From Microbacterium sp. lyk4-40-TSB-66 (GTDB lineage Bacteria; Actinomycetota; Actinomycetes; Actinomycetales; Microbacteriaceae), in the NCBI RefSeq assembly GCF_030209475.1, contig NZ_JARVRW010000006.1, forward strand, positions 1-64,000: a DNA stretch of 64,000 nucleotides, read 5' to 3'. The notes beneath the pieces were generated by a model. That model was not told the DNA's origin and searched no databases. It saw only the letters and a list, made by a program, of their open reading frames with translations. Below are positions 1 to 10,048 of this stretch, piece after piece (positions within the stretch are counted from its first letter, which is position 1; the number at the start of each line of letters is the position of its first letter). Both the position numbers and the translations under genes were made by a program.

Positions 1-84
1 CGCTCGCGCACCTCACCGCGCAGGACCTTGCGACTCACGATGACATGAGTCGCTCACGCACCTCACCGCGCAGGACCTTGCGAC

Positions 85-1782
<1,698 letters not shown>

Positions 1783-1877
1783 ACCTCCATCCTTCCAAGC
1801 CCCTCCGACATCGCGGCGCCGCTTGACGGGGATGGACCCATCCGGTCGTCCCTCTCGCCCTGCGCCCCCGATCGGCC

Positions 1878-1883
1878 TACCCT
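1878..1883 (+). promoter_or_regulatory. -10 box TACCCT, leaderless start of DUF2277 gene
   Basis: TACCCT ends 7 bases before the ATG at 1891, with no Shine-Dalgarno between them. Transcription from this box would begin at or beside the start codon. Confidence 0.5.
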
Positions 1884-1890
1884 GTGGGGC

Positions 1891-2202
1891 ATGTGCCGCA
1901 ACATCATCCCTCTGCACAACTTCACGCCCCCGGCGACGGATGCCGAATGTCACGATGCCGCCCTGCAGTTCGTGCGCAAGATCGTGGGGACGACGACGCC
2001 ATCGCGTGCCAATGAGGCGGTCTTCGATCACGCCGTGGCCGAGATCGCGGCATCCGTCCGGCAATTGCTCGACGACCTCGTGACCGCGGCGCCGCCGAAG
2101 GTGCGCGAGGTCGAGGCCGCCAAACGCCAGGCGCGTTCGGCCGAACGCTACGAGGCGATCCGGGTGTTCCAGGAGCAGAAGCGCGCCGAGCGCACCGCTT
2201 GA
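1891..2202 (+). CDS. DUF2277 family protein
   Basis: A 103-aa protein beginning MCRNIIPLHNF, which is the hallmark N-terminus of the DUF2277 family; function is unknown. The N-terminal half is predicted compact and the C-terminal third is a charged helix rich in Arg, Lys and Glu (from about residue 70). It stands alone, divergent from fadD, and ends in a hairpin terminator shared with the convergent alkaline phosphatase gene. The ATG is preceded by a -10-like box 7 bases upstream, so it is probably translated from a leaderless transcript. Confidence 0.85.
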   Translation: MCRNIIPLHNFTPPATDAECHDAALQFVRKIVGTTTPSRANEAVFDHAVAEIAASVRQLLDDLVTAAPPKVREVEAAKRQARSAERYEAIRVFQEQKRAERTA

Positions 2203-2212
2203 ACGCCACGAC

Positions 2213-2240
2213 GCCCGCCCCCGCGTGTGCGGGGACGGGC
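2213..2240. terminator. Bidirectional hairpin terminator
   Basis: A 12-base inverted repeat with one mismatch (2213-2224 and 2229-2240) and a 4-base loop lies between the convergent DUF2277 and phoA genes. There is no clear T tract. Confidence 0.6.
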
Positions 2241-2253
2241 ATCAGCGGTCGGA

Positions 2254-4155
2254 TCAGACGAATTCCGCGCGGCGACGACGGCGCAGACGCAGGGTCACGC
2301 CAGCGGCGAGCAGTCCCATCGCCAGCACGACGGCACCGAGCGGCAGAGCCGCACCGGTCATCGCGAGCGGCGAGCCGTTGCCGTTCTGCCCCGTTCCCGC
2401 AGCGCCCGCACCGGCTGTGGGCGAGGGCAGGGGAGTGGGGGTGGTCGTCGGCGCCGGGGCCGCCGAGGCGGACACGCGGAACGACGCGGTCTTGACGACA
2501 CCGGTCTGTGCGCCGCGGACGGTCACCTCGTAGGTGCCCTCGGCCGTCGGGGCCGTGGTCGTGAAGCGCGCGGAGCCACGCAGCGCGTCGCGCTGCCCGA
2601 GCTCACCCGACGTCGACACCGCACCGGCGAGCTGCCAGTCGGCCGCGAAGCCGTCGGCCGCCACCGTGAGCGGGTCGCCGGGACGGACCTCGGCGGCCAC
2701 GCTCACCGTCGCACGCGCACTGAGCGCCGCGAGGTCCTGCGACAGGGCGAGACCGTTCGCCGCGGTGAAGAAGAGATCGGTCTGGTCGGTGAGACCGACC
2801 ACGTTCGCCGCTCCCGGTCCGTACCCGGCGATGCGCACCTGGGAGCCGGTGTGCTGCTGCGAGCCACCGGCCGGCGACGTGCCGTACGCGACGATCAGGG
2901 GCTGGCCGTCGGCCGTCAGCAGGTGGGTATTCAGACCCGGGATGGCCGAGCCCACGATCTGGCTCGTGTGGGCGTGGTCCGCCGTGACGACGACGAGGGT
3001 GTCGCCCTGCGTGCGCGCGAAGTCGAGGGCGACCTGCACGGCCTCGTCGAGGTCGACCGTCTCACCGATCTGCCCGCACGCGTTCGCGGCGTGGTCCTGC
3101 TTGTCGATGCTCGCGCCCTCCACCTGCAGGAAGAAGCCCTTGTCGTTGTCGAGCAGGTCGATCGCCTTAGAGGTCAGCGACGCGAGCGACAGACCCGTCG
3201 CGAGGCGATCGGGGTTCTCGGTGCACGAGACGGGAGCGGGCAGCTCGCCACCGGCGGTCAGATCGGTCGCGGCGGGACCGTTCCAGCGGACGGGGAAGTT
3301 GCCTTCGGAGAACAGCCCGAGCAGGGGCCGGTCGGCGTCCGCCGTCGTGATCGCGTCCAGTCCGGCGGCGTCGTCCACGAGGGCGTATCCGCGCTCGCGC
3401 GCCTGCTCCGAGAGCGTCCGCCCCTCCCAGGGGCCCGCCTTCGCCGTCTGCGCGAAGCTCGCCGCGCCGCCGCTGAGGGTCACGTCCGGTCGCACGTTCA
3501 GCAGCTGCTCGCTGATCGAGCCGAGGCCGCCGTTCTCGAGCGCCTCCGCGGAGCAGTTCTTCGACGTCTGCTCAGGGCCGTAGCATCCGCGGGCCGAGAT
3601 GTGGGCGATCTGTGCGCCCGGCGTGGCATCCTGGATCTCCGCGGTCGAGACGTTGCCGGTCTTCAGGCCGTTGGCCTTGGCGATCTCCAGCAGCGTGGCC
3701 TGCGGCGTGTTGGCGACGTCGACGCTGAGGCGACCGTTCACGGTCTTGGTGCCCGTCGACCAGGCGCTGGCGGTCGAGGCCGACTCGGAAGCGTAGTTGG
3801 GCTTGCCCTCCTCGTCGATCGAGTACGTCGTGTACTGCCCCGTCAACGGGAGCGCGTCGATGCCGGCGAAGCGTCCGGCGGCGCCCTCCGCGTAGTCGCG
3901 CGCGACGGTGATCTCGGAGTCGCCCATGCCGTCGCCGATCAGCAGGATGACGTTCTTGGCGGGACCGTCGACGATCGACTCGCGCAGCGCGTCGGTCATG
4001 TCGCCGTCGTTGCGCGCAGCGCCACCGTGCTCGGTGATGTCCGGCGTCGCGGCGAGGGCGGGGGCGGCGGTGAGGCCGATGGAGGTCGAGGCCGCCAGCG
4101 CGACGGCCACCGAAGCGGCGGCCGCGCGGAGGCGTCGGGAAGTGCGAGAGTCCAT
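2254..4155 (-). CDS. phoA: Secreted, probably wall-anchored alkaline phosphatase (PhoA family)
   Basis: Hydrolyses phosphomonoesters outside the cell. The 633-aa protein starts with a signal peptide (cleavage near residue 35, ALA/ATP). The catalytic domain is strikingly like E. coli Pho[12 protein letters not shown] (about 71-81), the catalytic Ser125 in ESAS, an Arg before [14 protein letters not shown] and TADHAH. The residue before the catalytic Ser is Glu124 where E. coli has Asp101. After the catalytic domain comes an Ig-like stretch, a Pro/Thr-rich linker, then LAMTG, a hydrophobic segment and RRRRR, the layout of a class-E sortase substrate. The ATG at 4155 has AAGGA upstream and begins the signal peptide. 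A Pho box lies about 80-100 bases upstream. Confidence 0.93.
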   Translation of the reverse strand: MDSRTSRRLRAAAASVAVALAASTSIGLTAAPALAATPDITEHGGAARNDGDMTDALRESIVDGPAKNVILLIGDGMGDSEITVARDYAEGAAGRFAGIDALPLTGQYTTYSIDEEGKPNYASESASTASAWSTGTKTVNGRLSVDVANTPQATLLEIAKANGLKTGNVSTAEIQDATPGAQIAHISARGCYGPEQTSKNCSAEALENGGLGSISEQLLNVRPDVTLSGGAASFAQTAKAGPWEGRTLSEQARERGYALVDDAAGLDAITTADADRPLLGLFSEGNFPVRWNGPAATDLTAGGELPAPVSCTENPDRLATGLSLASLTSKAIDLLDNDKGFFLQVEGASIDKQDHAANACGQIGETVDLDEAVQVALDFARTQGDTLVVVTADHAHTSQIVGSAIPGLNTHLLTADGQPLIVAYGTSPAGGSQQHTGSQVRIAGYGPGAANVVGLTDQTDLFFTAANGLALSQDLAALSARATVSVAAEVRPGDPLTVAADGFAADWQLAGAVSTSGELGQRDALRGSARFTTTAPTAEGTYEVTVRGAQTGVVKTASFRVSASAAPAPTTTPTPLPSPTAGAGAAGTGQNGNGSPLAMTGAALPLGAVVLAMGLLAAGVTLRLRRRRRAEFV

Positions 4156-4233
4156 GGGGGAGTCCTTCGTCAGATCGAGGCGGTCGTCGACCGCAGGGCA
4201 AGCCCACCGCGCGGTGGTCACCCCCTCGCGATG

Positions 4234-4255
4234 CCCAGGTGAAGATCAGGTGTCC
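4234..4255 (-). promoter_or_regulatory. PhoP (Pho) box upstream of phoA
   Basis: On the minus strand two adjacent 11-base units, GGACACCTGAT then CTTCACCTGGG, follow each other without a gap. Unit 2 matches 10 of 11 positions of the Streptomyces PhoP direct-repeat unit G(G/T)TCAYYYR(G/C)G as I recall it, and unit 1 matches 8. This fits phosphate-starvation control of the phosphatase. Confidence 0.65.
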
Positions 4256-4304
4256 AGACGGTAGTCAATCGCCCACCGGTGTTCACCCGCCGGATGCCGC
4301 CACC

Positions 4305-4310
4305 TAGGCT
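4305..4310 (+). promoter_or_regulatory. -10 box TAGGCT, leaderless start
   Basis: TAGGCT ends 7 bases before the ATG at 4318; no Shine-Dalgarno is present. Confidence 0.55.
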
Positions 4311-4317
4311 CGGCTCG

Positions 4318-4725
4318 ATGTCCGTCGCCGTATCCCGCCCGTCCGACCGGAGCGCCGCCGAGCGCGCGGTCCGGCTGGCGCTGGCGGTCTTCCTCCTCCT
4401 CTGCGCCTGGGCCACCACGCATTTCGACGAAGCGGGCGGTCATCACGAGGGCACCGCGCACAGCGCCATCACGGTCGGCTCTCTCCTGCACGCGGCCGAC
4501 GACGACGTTCCGGATGCCGCGCTCGTCCCGCCCGTCGACACGGATGCCGTCAACGCGGTGGCCGCCGATGGATCGACCGACGCGATGATGCTCGTCCTCG
4601 CCACCGTCGTCTTCGTCGTCCTGAGCCTCCGTCCGCTCGCGGTGACCCGTGAAGGAGCGCTGCCTTCGGGAGCGCCGCCGCCGCGACGGCATCCCCTCAC
4701 CGTCTCCGGCATCTCCCGCATCTGA
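4318..4725 (+). CDS. Small two-pass membrane protein, unknown
   Basis: I do not recognise the family. The 135-aa product has a basic N-terminus, a hydrophobic segment at about residues 16-36, an acidic and His-containing middle (HHEGTAH), a second hydrophobic segment at about 86-105, and a basic Pro-rich tail. This looks like two membrane helices with a short external loop. The ATG at 4318 is chosen over an upstream in-frame ATG because a TAGGCT box sits 7 bases before it. It lies 82 bases before the P-loop ATPase gene on the same strand, so the two may be cotranscribed. Confidence 0.6.
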   Translation: MSVAVSRPSDRSAAERAVRLALAVFLLLCAWATTHFDEAGGHHEGTAHSAITVGSLLHAADDDVPDAALVPPVDTDAVNAVAADGSTDAMMLVLATVVFVVLSLRPLAVTREGALPSGAPPPRRHPLTVSGISRI

Positions 4726-4807
4726 GGTCGCACACCGCCGCGTCCGCGGCGGCCCGCGGTCGTCTCACGACGACCCTCCGTGTCGACCTCAGCCCGGGAG
4801 TATCTTC

Positions 4808-5812
4808 GTGTCCGCCATCCCCGCCCTTCCCCGCACCACCCGATCCTCCTCGAGCGGGCGCCGCCAGGTGCGCCTCGCCGCGGACGATCTCGCCGAGATC
4901 GTCGAACTCGCTCTGCGCGCCACCGTCCCCTCCGCTCGCGCGACACTCGCGCAGATCGCCGATCACGACGGTGAGGGGGCGTCCGAGGTGATCGCGAGAA
5001 TCCTCGACCGCACGGCCCCCCGCCCCACCGCGCGACGCACCCGTCCGTCGTTCCCGTTCTCGACGGTCGAGCGCGCGGTCGCCGCACCTCGCGTGTCGTT
5101 GGACGAGCGCGAGTCGTGTCGGCTCCTCGCCGTCCTACGACGCGTCGAAGAGGGGGGAGCGGTCATGTTCCTCGGGCCATCGGGCGCGGGCAAGACCCTC
5201 CGGGCGCGGTGGACGGCGCATCACCGGGGACGCGCGATGACGACGATCAATGTCGCAGAAACGCTCGACGTGCCGCTCGCGCGTGTCGTCGACACCGTCG
5301 CCACCGCCACGGCATCCGGGATGACGCTCCACGTCGAGCATGCGAACGCGCGCGGACCCGAGGCTCTCGCCGCGCTCCTGCGGGCACGGACGGGGTCGGC
5401 TCTCATCCTGATCGAGACCACGGAGCCGCCGGCGGGCCTCCCGGTCGACGCCGTCGTGGAGGTGGGGCCGCTCGACGTCGCCGCGGTCGCCACTGTGCTG
5501 CGTGACGTGCTCGGCGACGTGGACGCGCGCGCACTGCGCACCGCCGCGGCCCTCCTTCACGGCGAAGTCCCTCGCGCGATCCACCTCGCGGTGGAGCGCG
5601 CGAGACGATTCGCGGCGGTTACCGAGATCAGCGTGGAGGACGCTTTGCAGGCTGCCGCCGTGCAGCGCCTCGCGTCGTGCCCGCCGCGGCGCCGCCGCGA
5701 CGTCGCGATCGCGCTGATGCAGACCGCCGGTCTGAGCCAGCGTGCCGTGCAGGAGATGACCGGAGTGAGCCGCGACACGCTGCGTCGCCACGCCGTGACC
5801 GTCGTCGGCTGA
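4808..5812 (+). CDS. P-loop ATPase with C-terminal helix-turn-helix, unknown role
   Basis: A 334-aa protein. Residues 20-70 are helical. A Walker A motif GPSGAGKT lies at 123-130. The expected Walker B position reads MTLHVEHA (about 170-177), lacking the usual Asp-Glu pair, and ALILIETTE (about 196-204) may be a sensor strand. The C-terminus (about 308-331, LSQRAVQEMTGVSRDTLRRH) looks like a helix-turn-helix. It may therefore couple nucleotide binding to DNA binding, but this is inference and I cannot assign a named family. The GTG at 4808 is chosen for GGGAG eight bases upstream. The membrane protein gene just before it is the only candidate partner. Confidence 0.7.
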   Translation: MSAIPALPRTTRSSSSGRRQVRLAADDLAEIVELALRATVPSARATLAQIADHDGEGASEVIARILDRTAPRPTARRTRPSFPFSTVERAVAAPRVSLDERESCRLLAVLRRVEEGGAVMFLGPSGAGKTLRARWTAHHRGRAMTTINVAETLDVPLARVVDTVATATASGMTLHVEHANARGPEALAALLRARTGSALILIETTEPPAGLPVDAVVEVGPLDVAAVATVLRDVLGDVDARALRTAAALLHGEVPRAIHLAVERARRFAAVTEISVEDALQAAAVQRLASCPPRRRRDVAIALMQTAGLSQRAVQEMTGVSRDTLRRHAVTVVG

Positions 5813-6003
5813 GCGATCGCATCGACGTTCCGTCCACGCGGCGATGCACGGCGTCGAACGAGCGACGGCTCGCGCAGGGGATCCGCGTACCGATGGAACA
5901 GTCTCCCGTCGCCGTCGACCCGTCGGAACAACCCGGTGACGCGCAGGTCGAGGGCCCCGGCTCTGTCGCGTCCCCGATGACGACAGACTCCCGCGGAAAC
6001 GAC

Positions 6004-6039
6004 GACGCCCGCCCCCGCGAAACGGCGGGGACGGGCGTC
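6004..6039. terminator. Hairpin terminator after glnA
   Basis: An inverted repeat of about 15 bp, with one mismatch and a GAAA-containing loop, lies 17 bases past the glnA stop. It resembles the hairpin at 2213-2240. Confidence 0.6.
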
Positions 6040-6055
6040 GGTGATGCTGAGGCGA

Positions 6056-7480
6056 TCAGACCCCGAAGTACAGCTCGTACTCGAAGGGGTGCGGGCGCTG
6101 AGCCATCGGCTGGATCTCGTTCTCGATCTTGTACTCGATCCAGGTGTCGATGAGCTCCTGCGTGAAGACGCCACCGGCGAGCAGGAACTCGTGGTCGGCG
6201 CGCAGGGCCTCGAGCGAGTCGAGCAGCGAGTTCGGAACCTGCGGGATGTTCGCAGCCTCTTCGGCGGGGAGCTCGTAGAGGTCCTTGTCGACGGGCTCGT
6301 GGGGCTCGATGCGGTTCTTGATGCCGTCGATGCCGGCCATGAGCTGCGCGGCGAACGCGAGGTACGGGTTGCCCGAGGCGTCGGGGGCGCGGAACTCGAT
6401 GCGCTTGGCCTTGGGGTTCGTGCCCGTGATCGGGATGCGGATGGCCGCGGAGCGGTTACCGGCCGAGTACACCAGGTTGACCGGCGCCTCGAAGCCCTTC
6501 ACCAGACGGTGGTAGCTGTTGAGGGTCGGGTTGGTGAAGGCGAGCACGGCGGGGGCGTGCGCGAGCAGACCACCGATGTACCAGCGGGCGACGTCGGACA
6601 GTCCGCCGTAGCCGGTCTCGTCGTAGAACAGCGGCTTGCCGTCGTTCCAGAGCGACTGGTGGGTGTGCATACCGGAGCCGTTGTCACCGAAGAGCGGCTT
6701 GGGCATGAAGGTCGCGACCTTGCCCCACAGTTCGGCGGTGTTCTTGACGATGTACTTGAACTTCAGGATGTCGTCGGCCGCGTGCAGCATCGTGTCGAAG
6801 CGGTAGTTGATCTCCTGCTGACCACCGGTGCCGACCTCGTGGTGCGAACGCTCGAGCGCGAAGCCCGCCTCGATCAGCTTGAGGGTGATGTCGTCGCGCA
6901 GGTCGGCCGTCTTGTCGACCGGCGAGACCGGGAAGTAACCGCCCTTGTAGGGGGTCTTGTTGGCGAGGTTTCCGCCTTCTTCCTGGCGACCGGTGTTCCA
7001 GGCGCCTTCCTCGGAGTCGACCGAGAAGAAGCTTGAGTTCTGCTTCACTTCGTAGCGCACGTCGTCGAAGATGTAGAACTCGGCCTCGGGGGCGAAGAAC
7101 GCCGTGTCGGCGATGCCCGTGGAGGCGAGGTACTTCTCGGCCTTCTTGGCGACCTGGCGCGGGTCCTTCGAGTAGATCTCGCCGTTGCGCGGGTTGTAGA
7201 TGTCGAAGATCATCACGAGGGTCTTGGCCTCGCGGAACTGATCGACGTAGGCCGTCGTCACGTCCGGGATGAGCTGCATGTCGGACTCGTGGATGTTCGC
7301 GAACCCGCGGATCGACGAGCCATCGAACAGCTGTCCGACGGTGAAGAACTCCTCGTCGACGGTCGAGGCGGGGATGTTGAAGTGCTGCTGCACACCAGGA
7401 AGATCCGTGAAACGGATGTCGAGGAACTTGACGTCCTCGTCCTGGATGAACTTGAGCACCTCGGACGAATCTTTGAACAT
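6056..7480 (-). CDS. glnA: Glutamine synthetase, type I
   Basis: Condenses ammonium with glutamate using ATP, the main ammonium-assimilating step. The 474-aa protein is full length for type I. It has [12 protein letters not shown] (about 128-139), [13 protein letters not shown] (about 265-277), the NRSAAIRIP loop and the adenylylation site Tyr402 in KDLYELP, so it should be controlled by GlnE. The ATG at 7480 gives the canonical N-terminus [12 protein letters not shown] and has GGAG eight bases upstream; the ORF runs 31 codons further without support. A GlnR-type half-site and a TATAGG -10 box precede it. Confidence 0.97.
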   Translation of the reverse strand: MFKDSSEVLKFIQDEDVKFLDIRFTDLPGVQQHFNIPASTVDEEFFTVGQLFDGSSIRGFANIHESDMQLIPDVTTAYVDQFREAKTLVMIFDIYNPRNGEIYSKDPRQVAKKAEKYLASTGIADTAFFAPEAEFYIFDDVRYEVKQNSSFFSVDSEEGAWNTGRQEEGGNLANKTPYKGGYFPVSPVDKTADLRDDITLKLIEAGFALERSHHEVGTGGQQEINYRFDTMLHAADDILKFKYIVKNTAELWGKVATFMPKPLFGDNGSGMHTHQSLWNDGKPLFYDETGYGGLSDVARWYIGGLLAHAPAVLAFTNPTLNSYHRLVKGFEAPVNLVYSAGNRSAAIRIPITGTNPKAKRIEFRAPDASGNPYLAFAAQLMAGIDGIKNRIEPHEPVDKDLYELPAEEAANIPQVPNSLLDSLEALRADHEFLLAGGVFTQELIDTWIEYKIENEIQPMAQRPHPFEYELYFGV

Positions 7481-7537
7481 GAAGACTCCAGAGGTAGAAC
7501 ATTCGGGATCGTGCCGGCCTCGGCCAGCCTCCTCGAC

Positions 7538-7543
7538 CCTATA
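7538..7543 (-). promoter_or_regulatory. glnA -10 box
   Basis: TATAGG on the minus strand, about 58 bases before the start codon and about 31 bases downstream of the GlnR-type site. The activator site would therefore sit at or just upstream of the -35 region. Confidence 0.45.
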
Positions 7544-7573
7544 CAGAACCGGTGTCTCGGCGATATCTCGCAT

Positions 7574-7589
7574 GTTTCGGGCGTGTTAC
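7574..7589 (-). promoter_or_regulatory. GlnR-type box upstream of glnA
   Basis: On the minus strand GTAAC, six bases (acgccc), then GAAAC: an exact a-n6-b half of the actinobacterial GlnR consensus. A weaker second pair (GATAT-n6-GACAC) follows six bases later. The same half-site occurs upstream of amtB at 45590. Confidence 0.7.
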
Positions 7590-7600
7590 ACGGGCCCGAT

Positions 7601-7606
7601 TACTCT
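7601..7606 (+). promoter_or_regulatory. -10 box TACTCT, leaderless start of RDD gene
   Basis: TACTCT ends 7 bases before the GTG at 7614. It lies divergent to, and just upstream of, the glnA control region. Confidence 0.55.
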
Positions 7607-7613
7607 GGATGCC

Positions 7614-8042
7614 GTGAGCGCACCCTCCGAGCACGACTATCCGGGCCAGCGACTGGGCCTTCCCCGCGAAGGGCGCGGCTCCATCGCCCGCCCCGGCCGC
7701 AGGATCGCCGCTCTGCTGATCGACGTCGTCAGCGCCGGCCTGGTCGGTTTCGCCTTCTTCTCCACACCCGACCCGGTGACCGGCGTCCCGTTCGCGAACC
7801 CGATCGCAGCCAACGTCATCTTCTTCGCCGTGCAGATCCTCTTCATCCCGTTGATCGGCGGCAGTCCCGGGCACCGCCTCATGGGGATGCGCCTGGAGCT
7901 GGCATCCGGGGGATGGGTGGGACTGTGGCGCCCGATCGTGCGGACCGTGCTGCTGGGGCTGATCATCCCGGCCGTGGTGTGGGACGCCGATCAGCGGGGC
8001 CTGCACGACAAGGCCGTCGGCACCGTCCTCGTCCGCACCTGA
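7614..8042 (+). CDS. RDD family membrane protein
   Basis: A 142-aa integral membrane protein. PGRRIAALLIDVVSAG (about 27-42) is the RDD-type opening with Arg and Asp in the first helix. Further hydrophobic segments lie at about 34-50, 66-84 and 113-127, with the SPGHRLMGMRL motif between the second and third. The RDD family has no single established function; some members have been linked to ion transport. The GTG at 7614 is chosen for the leaderless -10 box 7 bases upstream. It is divergent from glnA and convergent with the DUF4191 gene across a perfect hairpin. Confidence 0.85.
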   Translation: MSAPSEHDYPGQRLGLPREGRGSIARPGRRIAALLIDVVSAGLVGFAFFSTPDPVTGVPFANPIAANVIFFAVQILFIPLIGGSPGHRLMGMRLELASGGWVGLWRPIVRTVLLGLIIPAVVWDADQRGLHDKAVGTVLVRT

Positions 8043-8051
8043 CACCGACGT

Positions 8052-8093
8052 ACATGACGAAGGCCCCCGCTACGGCGGGGGCCTTCGTCATGT
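8052..8093. terminator. Perfect bidirectional terminator
   Basis: A perfect 19-bp inverted repeat (8052-8070 and 8075-8093) with a 4-base loop lies between the convergent RDD and DUF4191 genes. It is among the strongest hairpins in the window. Confidence 0.85.
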
Positions 8094-8098
8094 CAGGA

Positions 8099-8809
8099 TC
8101 AACGCGGACGCGGCGACCGCATCTTGGTCGGATCGACGCCCTTGGGGATCGGAAGCGACGACAGGCCCGGCGAGACCGATGCCACGCGCTTGATGACGGC
8201 TGCCATCGTGGCGCGGTCCACCTTCTTCGGCAGGCCCTTGATGGTGGAGGCGAGCTTCGCGATCGGCACCTCGTCGTCGCCGTGCCCGATGTAGAGCACC
8301 GTCACCGGTACGCCGGAGGCGATGCGCTGGACGCGACCGCGCTCCTCGCCCACGAGACGGGTGAGGCGGTTGCGGTTACCTTCGCCGATGAGCACGACGC
8401 CGCCGCGGCCGATGGCGCGGTAAAGAGCCTCCTGGGTGCGCGGGTTGACGCCCACCGGGGTCTCGGACGCCTGCCAGTTGCGGCCGAGCGACGACGACAG
8501 CACGTGGCCCGTGGCACCCGGCATTCCGTCGATCTTCTTGTACATGGCCGTAGTCGACAGGCGCGTCATCGTGATCATCGCGGCCAGGATGCCGGCCAGC
8601 AGGCCCGTCACACCCCAAAGGATGACGCTCCACACCGCCAGCGGCGGGATCAGGAAGCCGACGACCACGCCGAGGGCGATGCCCACCAGCACGATGCCGG
8701 CCAGCAGGAACGGCAGCCACCGGTACTCCTTCTGGGTGAAGGTGTAGAGGGTCTTGAGCTGTGAGAAGAAGCCCGGACGCTTCTCGGGCGTGGAAGTACG
8801 AGCGGCCAT
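8099..8809 (-). CDS. DUF4191 family membrane protein
   Basis: A 236-aa protein of unknown function that I assign to the actinobacterial DUF4191 family. A short basic N-terminus leads into two closely spaced hydrophobic helices (about 32-52 and 58-80). A soluble domain follows, with YKKIDGMPGA and the GRGGVVLIGEG stretch. The tail is Lys- and Arg-rich. The ATG at 8809 yields MAARTSTPEKR; the upstream extension encodes an unlikely run of Gly. Such genes are often found near lipoate and glutamine synthetase genes in actinobacteria, and glnA is indeed 1 kb away. Confidence 0.8.
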   Translation of the reverse strand: MAARTSTPEKRPGFFSQLKTLYTFTQKEYRWLPFLLAGIVLVGIALGVVVGFLIPPLAVWSVILWGVTGLLAGILAAMITMTRLSTTAMYKKIDGMPGATGHVLSSSLGRNWQASETPVGVNPRTQEALYRAIGRGGVVLIGEGNRNRLTRLVGEERGRVQRIASGVPVTVLYIGHGDDEVPIAKLASTIKGLPKKVDRATMAAVIKRVASVSPGLSSLPIPKGVDPTKMRSPRPR

Positions 8810-8927
8810 GTGGTCGATTCTATCTTCGCCGCCGCCCCCTCCTCCCCAGCGTCTCGAACGCGTCATCCGTCCCCGGTCCGACGTTGCGGCGCCGCGGGCG
8901 GCGCGACCCCTGGACCACCATCGGGGG

Positions 8928-10031
8928 ATGAGCAGTCCCGCGGCATCCGTCCTGGTCGAACCCTTCGACGCCTACCTGCGGCGTCGCGCCCGCAGCGCCG
9001 TCGCGTTCACGGCGGGCGAGGCGGTCACCGCGGCCGTCGCGCTCCTCCGCGGCTGCCGTGACGCGACGGGTCGATTCGCGGGAACGCGATGGTGGCTGCG
9101 GGCCGACGGGTGTCCCGTCGCCGACGAGGAGGAAGGAGACCCGGATGCCATCGCGGCCACGGCCGACATGCTCGAGCGGATCGCGGCGATCACCGATGAC
9201 GACGCCACCCGCGACATGCTGACGCGCGCCCGGGAGAGCGTGCTCACCCTGCCGCCGAAAGAATGGGACGCCGTCGAGCGCCGGCTCTTCCAGCACGCCC
9301 ACCCGATTCCGCTCGTCCTCGGACCGCTGACCCCGGTGGTGGAGCCGCCGCCCACGCCGGCGTGGGCGGAGACGCCGGGCGCGCCGTCGCGCGTGCTCGC
9401 GCTCGTCGACGCCGATCTCGCCGACGCCGTGCGCGACGCGCTGCATGACGTGCGGAGACGGTGGCGCAGCTCGCCGGCCGTCCGCTTCGGCACGTTGTGC
9501 GCCGCCGGTGCGGTCATCGTGGCGACGGGCCTGTTGGTATGGCCGACGCACGACGGGTCGGCGACGTCGACACCCGGGCCGTCGGTCGCGCACGCCATCG
9601 GCGAGTCGCCGGCGGCGGATGCGCCCTCGCCGGCCGCCACCGCCGTCGACACGGAGACGACGCACGCCCCGCCGCCGGTGTCTTCATCGGCACCGCCCGA
9701 CGACGCCGCGAGCGAGCCCGAGCAGCCGGAGCAGGAACGCTCGACGTCGTCCGGCGATCTGGTCGGCGTCGCCGGTGATCTTTTCGCCGAGATTGGTCGG
9801 TGCGCCGGCGACACCGCGTGCGTGGCGGCGCACGAAGAAGACGCGGGGTCCACACACGAGCCCCTGGTGTCCGGCGCGGAAGCAGCCGACATCCAGCTCA
9901 TCGATGACTTCGGCGGGGTCGTCGTCGTCCGTCTCGGCGTCGACACCACCACGCAGTACGTGACGCTCGTCAGGCAGGAAGACCGATGGCTGGTCCGCGC
10001 CGTCGAAACGGTCGCGGACCAGCCATCATGA
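8928..10031 (+). CDS. Single-pass membrane protein, unknown
   Basis: I do not recognise the family. The 367-aa product has a cytoplasmic N-terminal region of about 185 residues (with FAGTRWWLRADGCPVADEEEG at 50-70), one membrane helix at about 187-205, a Pro/Ser/Thr/Ala-rich external linker (about 207-295), and a compact external C-terminal domain with two Cys in CAGDTAC. The order fits a protein that links a cytoplasmic module to an external one. The ATG at 8928 follows a GGGGG purine run. Its last 15 or so codons form a strong hairpin, and its stop is 17 bases from the convergent sucB stop. Confidence 0.75.
   Translation: MSSPAASVLVEPFDAYLRRRARSAVAFTAGEAVTAAVALLRGCRDATGRFAGTRWWLRADGCPVADEEEGDPDAIAATADMLERIAAITDDDATRDMLTRARESVLTLPPKEWDAVERRLFQHAHPIPLVLGPLTPVVEPPPTPAWAETPGAPSRVLALVDADLADAVRDALHDVRRRWRSSPAVRFGTLCAAGAVIVATGLLVWPTHDGSATSTPGPSVAHAIGESPAADAPSPAATAVDTETTHAPPPVSSSAPPDDAASEPEQPEQERSTSSGDLVGVAGDLFAEIGRCAGDTACVAAHEEDAGSTHEPLVSGAEAADIQLIDDFGGVVVVRLGVDTTTQYVTLVRQEDRWLVRAVETVADQPS
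9985..10027. terminator. Hairpin terminator embedded in coding sequence
   Basis: A perfect 15-bp inverted repeat (9985-9999 and 10013-10027) is followed inward by a 4-bp stem capped by CGAA. It lies wholly inside the last codons of the 367-aa membrane protein gene and between two convergent genes, so it can serve both strands. Confidence 0.75.
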
Positions 10032-10048
10032 GCCGGTTCTCAGCGGTG

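Noticed and set aside
2227..4242. 671-codon open frame on the plus strand opposite phoA
   Set aside because: It is an antisense shadow of phoA produced by GC-rich third codon positions; it is dominated by Arg, Gly and Val runs and has no start signal or domain.
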